From Bog-473 sp035552095 (GTDB lineage Bacteria; Actinomycetota; Acidimicrobiia; Acidimicrobiales; RAAP-2), in NCBI GenBank assembly GCA_035552095.1, contig DASZMA010000090.1, forward strand, positions 1 to 36,037: DNA of 36,037 nt, in the 5' to 3' direction. The notes under the pieces were generated by a model. It had not been told where the DNA came from, did not search any database, and saw nothing but the letters and a program-made list of their open reading frames with translations. Numbering within the stretch: position 1 is the first letter of the stretch; each line of letters starts with the position of its first letter. Shown one piece after another: positions 30,265 through 36,037 of this stretch. The translations under genes and the position numbers were made by a program.

Positions 30265-31042
30265 GGGTCAGAAAGCAATCGTGACCGGTGGTGGCTCGGG
30301 CATCGGCCGGGCCACCTGCCGCCGCATGGCCGAAGAGGGGGCCCGGGTCGCCGTGCTTGACCTCGACGGCGATTCGGCCTCCATCGTGGCCAAGGAGATC
30401 GGCGGGGTGGGCTACGCCGCCGACGTGGCCGATCCCGACGGCCTGCGCCGGGTGGTCGACGCCGCCGTGGCCTCGCTCGGTGGGCTGACCATCCTCTACA
30501 ACAACGCCGGGACGGCCGCCTTCAACCACTTACATGAGATAGAGCCAGCCGAGTGGGACCGGGTGCTGCGGGTCAACCTGACCGGGGTCTACGCCGGCTT
30601 CCGGGCCGCCATTCCTCATATGCGGGCGGGCGGTGGTGGCTCCATCGTCAGCACCGCCTCGATCAGCGGGACGCGGCCGGCCGCCGGTGAGGGCCCTTAC
30701 GCTGCCTCGAAGGCCGCGGTGGCCGCCCTGACCGCGTCGGCCGCGCTGGAGTACGCCCCGTCGATCAGGGTCAACGCGGTGTCGCCCGGCATGATCCGCA
30801 CCACCATGACAGCGCCCATGTTCGAGGTGTTCCCCGATCAGGTCGAGCGCTTCGAACGCGGCACGCCGGCCGGGCGGGTGGGGGAGCCCGAGGACATCGC
30901 CGATGTGGTGGTCTTCCTCTGTTCGGACCTGGCCCGCTTCGTCACCGGCCAGAACATCGTGGTCGACGGTGGGCTGACCTTGCACGGGTCGGGGGTCGAC
31001 GGCATTTTCGAGAAGGTCTTCGGCCCGCACGCCCGGGACTGA
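30251..31042 (+). CDS. Short-chain dehydrogenase/reductase (FabG-like)
   Basis: The product is 263 aa. TGGGSGIG (residues 12-19), D in V-L-D-L-D-G for NAD preference, N-N-A-G-T-A, catalytic S in S-T-A-S-I-S-G, Y-A-A-S-K, and the C-terminal V-T-G-Q-N-I-V-V-D-G-G are all canonical. It is likely a beta-hydroxyacyl or secondary-alcohol dehydrogenase. It overlaps tesB (14 bases), so the pair probably acts on the same acyl chain. Confidence 0.94.
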   Translation: MGLLEGQKAIVTGGGSGIGRATCRRMAEEGARVAVLDLDGDSASIVAKEIGGVGYAADVADPDGLRRVVDAAVASLGGLTILYNNAGTAAFNHLHEIEPAEWDRVLRVNLTGVYAGFRAAIPHMRAGGGGSIVSTASISGTRPAAGEGPYAASKAAVAALTASAALEYAPSIRVNAVSPGMIRTTMTAPMFEVFPDQVERFERGTPAGRVGEPEDIADVVVFLCSDLARFVTGQNIVVDGGLTLHGSGVDGIFEKVFGPHARD

Positions 31043-31055
31043 GCCGGGCTCCCTT

Positions 31056-31081
31056 CAGGGGCTCCCGTCAGGGGCTCCCGT
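31056..31081. repeat. Tandem 13-bp duplication at the end of tetR
   Basis: CAGGGGCTCCCGT occurs twice head to tail (31056-31068 and 31069-31081) across the C-terminal codons and stop of the TetR gene. It looks like a small slippage duplication; the protein end (D-G-S-P) is set by the inner copy. Confidence 0.8.
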
Positions 31082-31826
31082 CGAAGAGGGCCCGGTAGAC
31101 CATGGTCGTGACCGTGTCGATGGCCACGTCGTCCATCGGCTGCCCCACGAACTCCCGCAAGTAGTGGAAGCGGTCCAACATGGCCAGGACAGCCATGCCG
31201 GCGGCCTGGGAGTCCATGATGTGGCCCGAGGCGTCCGGCCCGATCTGCTGGGCCAGGGCCTGGGCCATGACGGTGTAGGTCTGGCGGATCACGTCAATCA
31301 GCTCGGGGTCGATCGTGGCCAGGTCCGTCCAGACCCGGAACAGGGGGGCGTAACGGATCCACAGGTCCGAGTAGGCGCTGATCCAACCCCGGACGTCCTC
31401 CCACTGGGGGGCGCCGCCTGACTCGGGGGAGCGGTTCAGCGCGTCGTAGAGGTGCTGGGCCTCCGTGGCCGCCTCGGTCACCAGGGCCCGGAGAAGGTCC
31501 TCCTTGTTGGAGAAGTAGAGGTAGAAGGTGCCGTGGGACGTCTGGGCGATCTCCACCACGTCGTTGACCCGGGTGGCGTGGTAGCCGCGCTTGTCGAAGG
31601 CCTCCATGGCGGCGTCGAGGAGCTTGCGCATGGTGCGCCGGCCCTGGCTGCGCAACACCCGCTTGCTCGCCGGTGCCCCTACGGCGTCGGCATCCCCGAA
31701 GGGCAGGCCGTTGGCCTGACCGCCGGCTGATTTGGCGGCGCCGGCGGGCGACTTCTTGCGCGTGGCCGTGGTCTTGGCCCGTGTCGGCGTGGCCGCTACG
31801 TCACGTTGGACTCGAGGCGACGCCAT
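31068..31826 (-). CDS. TetR-family transcriptional regulator
   Basis: The product is 252 aa from ATG 31826. A 60-residue Ala/Lys/Thr-rich basic tail precedes the TetR DNA-binding domain: K-L-L-D-A-A-M-E-A-F-D-K-R-G-Y-H-A-T-R-V-N-D-V-V, then T-S-H-G-T-F-Y-L-Y-F-S-N-K-E-D-L. The C-terminal part (about 125-250) is helical and hydrophobic, typical for acyl-CoA or hydrophobic ligands (KstR/FadR-like). Two palindromes lie between it and the divergent CoA-transferase (31829-31850 and 31866-31887). The second recurs at two distant places, making this the prime candidate to bind all three. Confidence 0.93.
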   Translation of the reverse strand: MASPRVQRDVAATPTRAKTTATRKKSPAGAAKSAGGQANGLPFGDADAVGAPASKRVLRSQGRRTMRKLLDAAMEAFDKRGYHATRVNDVVEIAQTSHGTFYLYFSNKEDLLRALVTEAATEAQHLYDALNRSPESGGAPQWEDVRGWISAYSDLWIRYAPLFRVWTDLATIDPELIDVIRQTYTVMAQALAQQIGPDASGHIMDSQAAGMAVLAMLDRFHYLREFVGQPMDDVAIDTVTTMVYRALFDGSP

Positions 31827-31828
31827 GT

Positions 31829-31850
31829 CCTGGGCATCGTAGTGCCCAGG
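31829..31850. promoter_or_regulatory. Perfect inverted repeat upstream of tetR
   Basis: Arms CCTGGGCA and TGCCCAGG (8 of 8 paired) flank a 6-base spacer, starting 2 bases upstream of the tetR ATG. It may be a second operator or a leader hairpin affecting tetR translation. Its sequence is unlike the 22-bp sites. Confidence 0.55.
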
Positions 31851-31865
31851 CTGGTCGAAATGGCT

Positions 31866-31887
31866 AACCTGACACGGTGGTCAGGTT
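31866..31887. promoter_or_regulatory. 22-bp palindrome, candidate TetR operator (site 3 of 3)
   Basis: The left arm is AACCTGACA, the spacer CGGT, the right arm GGTCAGGTT; inner 8-base arms AACCTGAC and GTCAGGTT are perfect. It lies in the 129-base gap between divergent tetR (start 31826) and CoA-transferase (start 31956). It matches the sites at 5606 and 28696 at 16 of 22 identical columns. Autoregulation plus control of the CoA-transferase is the simplest reading. Confidence 0.7.
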
Positions 31888-31955
31888 TGGGCGGAATCCA
31901 AAATGAGGCTGGAACAGGGAGTTTTCCCCATTGGCCACGTCGAGCCTCGAGGAAG

Positions 31956-33656
31956 ATGACCAATCCAACCTCCATTGCAGCCGGGCCGACATTCGGTTCG
32001 CTCGGGGAAGCAATCGCCCAGAACGTGCGCCCCGGCGACTCGGTCCACGTCATGTTGGGCCACAGCCGTTGGACCGCCGGCGCCCGCGAGTTGGCCCGCC
32101 AATTCTGGGGCCAGGATCCGGGTTTCACCCTGGTGATGACCAGCCTGGGCGCCCTGGGCGCCCTCTTCTTCCGGGGCGGCCTGGTCAAGAAGGTGGTGAC
32201 GGCGTACTCGGGGAACAGCTTCCCCACCTACCAGCCCAATCCGATCTTCCGCCAGGCCTACGAGTCGGGCCAGGTGGAGGTCGAGCACTGGTCCATCCTC
32301 ACCTTGGCCCAGCGGATGGAAGCGGCCGCCCGCGGCCTGCCCGCCACCGTGACCGGCTCCCTGGCCGGGTCGTCCATGGCCGCCAACGACGGTTTCGCCG
32401 TCATCGACTCGCCCTTCGGGCCGCTCGGCCTCCTCTCTCCGCTGGCCCCCGACATCGCCCTCCTCCATGCCGCCGTGGCGGACCGCGAAGGGAACCTCGC
32501 CCTCTCCGAGCCCTTGCTGGAAGGGGTGTGGGGCGCCTGGGCGGCCCGTCGGGGCGTGGTGGCCACGGTGGAGAAGGTGGTCGACAACCTGCACGGCCTG
32601 GGGCACCGGGTGCGCATCCCGGCCCACCGGGTACTGGCCGTCGTGGAGGCTCCCTACGGGGCCCATCCGGGGGGGTGTTACGCGCCGGGTCTGCCCGTCA
32701 GCAGCTACGGGGAGGACATCGCGTTCTGGAGCCTGGCCGCCGAGGCCGCGGCCAAGGACACCTTCGACGACTTCGCCCAGGAGTGGGTCCTGGGGCCGGC
32801 CACCCACGAGGACTACTTGGCCCGCCTGGGCGCCGATCATCTGACCTGGCTGGAGGGGCGTTCCGATCCCACCTCCTGGCGGGCGGACGCCGCGGCGCAG
32901 CCGGTGCCCGACGACCCCGCCGTCACCAAGTGGGAGCAGGCGGCCGTCTTCGGGGCCCGGGAAGTGGAGCAAGTGGTGGCCGAAGTCGGGGCGGACGCCG
33001 TCCTGGCCGGTGCCGGCGTGGCCAACCTGTCGGCCTGGGTGGCCGTGGCCCGGGCCCGGGCGGCTGGGAGTCGGGTCACCCTCACCGCGGAGCTCGGCCT
33101 GTGGGGGTACGAGCCGACGCCGGCCGATCCCTACATCTTCAATCACCGGGTCTTCCCCGACACGCCTTACCTCTCCGACGCCTCGGCCGTCCTGGGCATG
33201 GTGATCGGTGGCCCCGGGACCAAGTCGGTGGGCTGTCTCGGCGCCGCCGAAGTCGACCGCACCGGTTGCCTCAACTCGACCGAGCTGGCCGGGGGCCGGT
33301 TCCTGGTCGGTTCGGGGGGCGCCAACGACGTGGCCAGCCGGGCCAACGCCTGCGTGGTCGTCACCCTGGCCCGGCCCGAACGGCTGCCCGAGACGGTGGC
33401 CTACGTGACGTCGCCCGGTCACAAAGTGGTCAGCGTGGTCACCGATCGCGGGGTGCTGCGCCGCCAGGACGGGACGCTGCGGGTGGCGGCGGTACCGGCG
33501 GGTGACGGGACGGTGGCCGAACGGACGCGGGCTCTGGTTGAGTCCTGCGGGTACGCGCCCGAGGTGGCCCGCACGGTGGAGGAGTTGGCGCCGGTCGCGG
33601 TGGGTGAGGTCACCGCGCTGCGTGAATTCGACCGTCAACGACTGTTCTTGAACTGA
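31956..33656 (+). CDS. Fused two-subunit family I CoA-transferase
   Basis: The product is 566 aa from ATG 31956, close behind GAGGA. The first half (about 1-270) is the alpha-type subunit (V-M-T-S-L-G-A-L-G-A-L-F-F-R-G-G-L-V-K-K, H-W-S-I-L-T-L-A-Q-R-M-E-A-A-A-R-G-L-P). The second half has the beta-type segment V-G-C-L-G-A-A-E-V-D-R-T-G-C-L-N-S-T and G-S-G-G-A-N-D-V-A. The normal beta-subunit catalytic Glu (E-N-G or E-x-G-L) may be E in L-T-A-E-L-G-L-W-G. Closest in pattern to glutaconate CoA-transferases, fused here. It activates a dicarboxylic or branched acid with CoA. Possible in-frame starts further upstream lie across the palindrome and were rejected. Confidence 0.85.
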   Translation: MTNPTSIAAGPTFGSLGEAIAQNVRPGDSVHVMLGHSRWTAGARELARQFWGQDPGFTLVMTSLGALGALFFRGGLVKKVVTAYSGNSFPTYQPNPIFRQAYESGQVEVEHWSILTLAQRMEAAARGLPATVTGSLAGSSMAANDGFAVIDSPFGPLGLLSPLAPDIALLHAAVADREGNLALSEPLLEGVWGAWAARRGVVATVEKVVDNLHGLGHRVRIPAHRVLAVVEAPYGAHPGGCYAPGLPVSSYGEDIAFWSLAAEAAAKDTFDDFAQEWVLGPATHEDYLARLGADHLTWLEGRSDPTSWRADAAAQPVPDDPAVTKWEQAAVFGAREVEQVVAEVGADAVLAGAGVANLSAWVAVARARAAGSRVTLTAELGLWGYEPTPADPYIFNHRVFPDTPYLSDASAVLGMVIGGPGTKSVGCLGAAEVDRTGCLNSTELAGGRFLVGSGGANDVASRANACVVVTLARPERLPETVAYVTSPGHKVVSVVTDRGVLRRQDGTLRVAAVPAGDGTVAERTRALVESCGYAPEVARTVEELAPVAVGEVTALREFDRQRLFLN

Positions 33657-33773
33657 GACCGAAACATGAGCGAAGTGGGGAAGGGACGAAAAGTGATTCG
33701 TAAGGCGGACCGCTACAGTGACCGGCATCTCGGGGGAGATGCGACGAGCCAACAGAATGGGGACGGCAAGCAC

Positions 33774-35060
33774 ATGAGACACATCAGGGTTTTGCTCAAG
33801 GGTGCCATGGCCGGGGCGGTACTGTCCGCCGGTGTCATCACCACCATCGGCGGGTCGGCCGGCGCGGCGGCCAGCAGCGCCCCGGGCGTGACGGCGAACT
33901 CCATCACGGTGGGCACCATCTCCACCCAGAGTGGGCCCATCGCCTCCAACTTCTCCTCGCTGATCTACGGCGAGAAGGCCTACTTCGACTACATCAACGC
34001 CCAGGGCGGGGTGAACGGCCGCAAGATCGACTACAAGTACGCGCTCGATGACGGCGGGAACACGACCACGTTCAACCAGCTGGCCAGCACCCTGATCAAC
34101 CAGGACCACGTTTTCGCCATCCCCGGCGTGGCCACCGCGTCCTTCGCCCCCAACTACTTCGTCGAGGCGAAGATCCCGACCTACGGCTATGACGTGACCA
34201 ACAACTGGTCCGGCGCGCCCAACCTGTTCGCCGCCGGCGGGTCGGTCATCTACTACCCGGCCGAACCGCCCCAAGTGGCGTTCGTCATGAAGAAGATCCA
34301 TGCCACCTCGGTCGCCGTCCTGGCCTACGGCATCGCCGCGTCGGCCAGCGCCTGCCAAGCGGCCGCCTTCGGTCTGGCCGCCGCCGGCTACAAGGTGAGC
34401 TACTCCGATCTCAACATCGGCTACCCCGGCTCGACCGTGGCCACCGACGTGCAACGGATTAAGTCATCCGGCGCGCAACTGGTCCTGAGCTGCATGGACG
34501 TGCTGGGCAACATCAACCTGGCCCGGGCCATTCAGCAGTACGGGCTCAAGATCGGCCAGCTCTGGTTGAACGGCAACGACCAGTCGACCCTGGATGCGAA
34601 CAAGAGCTTGATGCAGGGCATCTACTTCGACATTCAACACGTGCCCTTCACCGCCTCCACCACGGCCTTCCCGGGGCTCAAGCTGTACCTGACCCAGATG
34701 AAGAAGTACGAGCCCAAGTACGTCTATGACGAGGTGGCCATGCAAGGGTGGGAGTCGGCCGCCCTCTTCGTCCAGGGTGTCAAAATGGCAGGGAACAACC
34801 TGACCCAGGCCAACGTCATCGCGCAGACCAACACGCTGACCGCGTTCACCGCTAACGGGTTGACGTCACCGGTCAACTGGAAATCGGCGGGACATTCCGG
34901 CCACAAGCCGCCGTACTGCTCGGCCTACATACAGGTCAAGGGCAGCAAGTACGTGCCGGCGTTGAACACCGGCAAGAACGTCTACAACTGCTTCGAGTCG
35001 ATCGACGCCAAGAAGGGCCCAGTCTTCCCGCTGCCGCCGAATACGCCGGCCCCGGCCTGA
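33774..35060 (+). CDS. ABC-importer substrate-binding protein (branched-chain amino acid/amide type)
   Basis: I chose ATG 33774 (MRHIRVLLKGAMAGAVLSAG), which gives a clean Sec signal peptide with an A-G-A-A-A cleavage region; ATG 33666 adds 36 hydrophilic residues. There is no lipobox cysteine. The 428-aa product has the Peripla_BP_6 layout: I-T-V-G-T-I-S-T-Q-S-G-P-I (start of lobe 1), A-Y-F-D-Y-I-N-A-Q-G-G-V-N-G-R-K-I, and Y-D-E-V-A-M-Q-G-W-E-S-A near the end. Two late cysteines (C in P-P-Y-C-S-A-Y and Y-N-C-F-E-S) could pair. Ligand unknown; relatives bind branched amino acids, amides or aromatic acids. It probably serves the CoA-transferase pathway. Confidence 0.9.
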   Translation: MRHIRVLLKGAMAGAVLSAGVITTIGGSAGAAASSAPGVTANSITVGTISTQSGPIASNFSSLIYGEKAYFDYINAQGGVNGRKIDYKYALDDGGNTTTFNQLASTLINQDHVFAIPGVATASFAPNYFVEAKIPTYGYDVTNNWSGAPNLFAAGGSVIYYPAEPPQVAFVMKKIHATSVAVLAYGIAASASACQAAAFGLAAAGYKVSYSDLNIGYPGSTVATDVQRIKSSGAQLVLSCMDVLGNINLARAIQQYGLKIGQLWLNGNDQSTLDANKSLMQGIYFDIQHVPFTASTTAFPGLKLYLTQMKKYEPKYVYDEVAMQGWESAALFVQGVKMAGNNLTQANVIAQTNTLTAFTANGLTSPVNWKSAGHSGHKPPYCSAYIQVKGSKYVPALNTGKNVYNCFESIDAKKGPVFPLPPNTPAPA

Positions 35061-35098
35061 TCCCCAGCCGGCCGAGACGCGACGACGCATAGTCAGGA

Positions 35099-36037
35099 AT
35101 GGAGCACTTCCTCGGGTTCGCCCTCCCCGGCATCCCTTACGGCTGCACCTATGCCATCGTGGCGGTCGGCCTTGTCCTGACCTACCAGGCCACCGGTGTC
35201 TTCAACTTTGCCTTCGGGGCCCAGGCCTACGCGGCGGCGTTCGTCTTCACGGTATTGACCCAGAACGAGCACTGGTCGGGCTTCCCGGCCTTCCTGGTCT
35301 CGGTAGTGGTGATGTCACCCTTGGTCGGGCTGGCCTTTGACCGGCTGCTCTTCCGCTTCATCCCCAATTCCAACTCGACCGCCAAGGTGGTGTGCGGGCT
35401 CAGTCTGCTCGTCGGGCTGCCGTCGCTCATGACGGTGATCTTCGGGTCGCTGAACCTCGACGCCACCGCCACCATCTTCCCGTTCTTCAACCCCAACGTC
35501 GTCTACTGGACCATCTTCCAGACTCCGATCAACGGCATCTACCTCTCCACCATTTCTGTCACCGTGGTGGTGCTGGTGGCGTTGACGGCGCTGCTGCGCT
35601 ACACCAACCTGGGCCTCCAGATGCGGGGAGCGGTGGAGAGCCCCCGGCTGGTGCAGCTCGACGGGGTGAATGCCGAGGGCGTGGTCGCCGGGGCGTGGGT
35701 CATCTCCAGCTTCATGGCCGGCCTGGCCGGCGTGCTCCTGGCCCCCATTTACGGAGCGATCCAGTCCCAGAACTACGCGACGCTCATGGTGGCGGCCATC
35801 GCGGCGGCGGCCTGGGGACTCATGCGGTCCATACCGATCGCCACCGGGGTGGCGGTGCTCATCGGGGTGGTCAGCACGGTCTGCCAGGGCTACCTCCCCA
35901 CCGGGGGCCTTCTCTTCTCGGCCGTTCTGCCCGGCTTGCCGTTCTTCGTCCTGGTCGCCGCCCTGCTCCTGCTGCCCGGGATGCGCACGCTCGACCAGAA
36001 CCGGGACCCGTTGGCCACGGTCGACCCACCGCCGCTC
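35099..36037 (+). CDS. livH: Branched-chain amino acid-type ABC permease (LivH family), C-terminus cut by the window
   Basis: From ATG 35099 to the right edge there are 313 open codons with no stop. Features are the N-terminal G-I-P-Y-G-C-T-Y-A-I-V-A-V-G-L-V-L-T-Y-Q-A-T-G-V-F-N-F-A-F-G-A-Q (LivH signature), several membrane helices, and the late L-G-L-Q-M-R-G-A-V-E-S-P-R-L-V-Q-L-D-G-V-N loop that contacts the ATPase. It follows the substrate-binding protein by 38 bases. LivM, LivG and LivF are expected beyond the edge. Confidence 0.93.
   Translation, partial: MEHFLGFALPGIPYGCTYAIVAVGLVLTYQATGVFNFAFGAQAYAAAFVFTVLTQNEHWSGFPAFLVSVVVMSPLVGLAFDRLLFRFIPNSNSTAKVVCGLSLLVGLPSLMTVIFGSLNLDATATIFPFFNPNVVYWTIFQTPINGIYLSTISVTVVVLVALTALLRYTNLGLQMRGAVESPRLVQLDGVNAEGVVAGAWVISSFMAGLAGVLLAPIYGAIQSQNYATLMVAAIAAAAWGLMRSIPIATGVAVLIGVVSTVCQGYLPTGGLLFSAVLPGLPFFVLVAALLLLPGMRTLDQNRDPLATVDPPPL

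Noticed and set aside
31881..34454. 857-codon open frame on the minus strand opposite the CoA-transferase and substrate-binding genes
   Set aside because: Composition is Gly/Arg/His/Val-rich with no family motifs, and it is the antisense frame of two well-supported genes in GC-rich DNA.

Overview
The window is GC-rich, with GTG and TTG starts and long runs of overlapping ATGA/GTGA gene junctions. It looks like the chromosome of a high-GC actinomycete. The protein types (actinobacterial group 1h [NiFe]-hydrogenase, DUF5947, DUF6084, DUF6893-like small proteins, DUF5335) fit Actinomycetota, possibly an acidimicrobial or related lineage. I cannot name a species. No tRNA, rRNA, CRISPR array, insertion sequence or phage gene was seen.

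Left block (1-7900): assorted accessory genes. These are a truncated dihydrofolate-reductase-like gene, a stand-alone GyrA-like fragment, an SRPBCC protein, a broken glyoxalase-fold gene, a PLDc_N/SHOCT membrane protein, a frameshifted aminoglycoside-phosphotransferase-like gene, a short-chain dehydrogenase, a VOC protein coupled to a zinc alcohol dehydrogenase, a ThuA-like protein, an RraA-like aldolase and a DUF5335 protein. Two damaged genes within 2 kb suggest a decaying stretch, or sequence errors.

Central block (7934-27320): a high-affinity, O2-insensitive-type H2 uptake hydrogenase locus. A 17-gene minus-strand operon runs from 21863 to 7934. Its order is hhyS, hhyL, NifU-domain protein, DUF5947, DUF6084, an unknown 483-aa protein, the maturation protease, two tandem membrane micro-proteins, YceI, hypC, a small VGY protein, hypD, hypF, a SIS-HypC fusion, a second SIS protein and hypE. 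Nearly every junction overlaps or is a few bases long. Divergent from it is a PadR-YceI fusion regulator overlapping a second VGY small protein. Next come a PAS-only protein, a Fur-family regulator, and a nickel permease-hypA-hypB unit. Together they provide structural subunits, the Fe(CN)2CO assembly line (hypCDEF), nickel import and insertion (permease, hypA, hypB), C-terminal proteolysis, and probable regulation.

Right block (27342-36037): catabolic genes. These are a 2-hydroxyacid dehydrogenase with a cupin, a ureidoglycolate-lyase-like protein, a TesB thioesterase, a short-chain dehydrogenase, a TetR regulator, a fused family I CoA-transferase, and the start of a branched-chain-amino-acid-type ABC importer. 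Three matching 22-bp palindromes lie upstream of the alcohol dehydrogenase (5606), between the cupin and ureidoglycolate-lyase-like genes (28696), and between tetR and the CoA-transferase (31866). They suggest one TetR regulon flanking the hydrogenase locus on both sides.

The most unusual features are the twice-occurring pairing of a YceI lipid-binding domain with a small VGY membrane protein (once with PadR fused to YceI), the tandem 34/39-residue membrane peptides inside the operon, the SIS-HypC fusion beside a second SIS protein, and the dispersed 22-bp palindromes.
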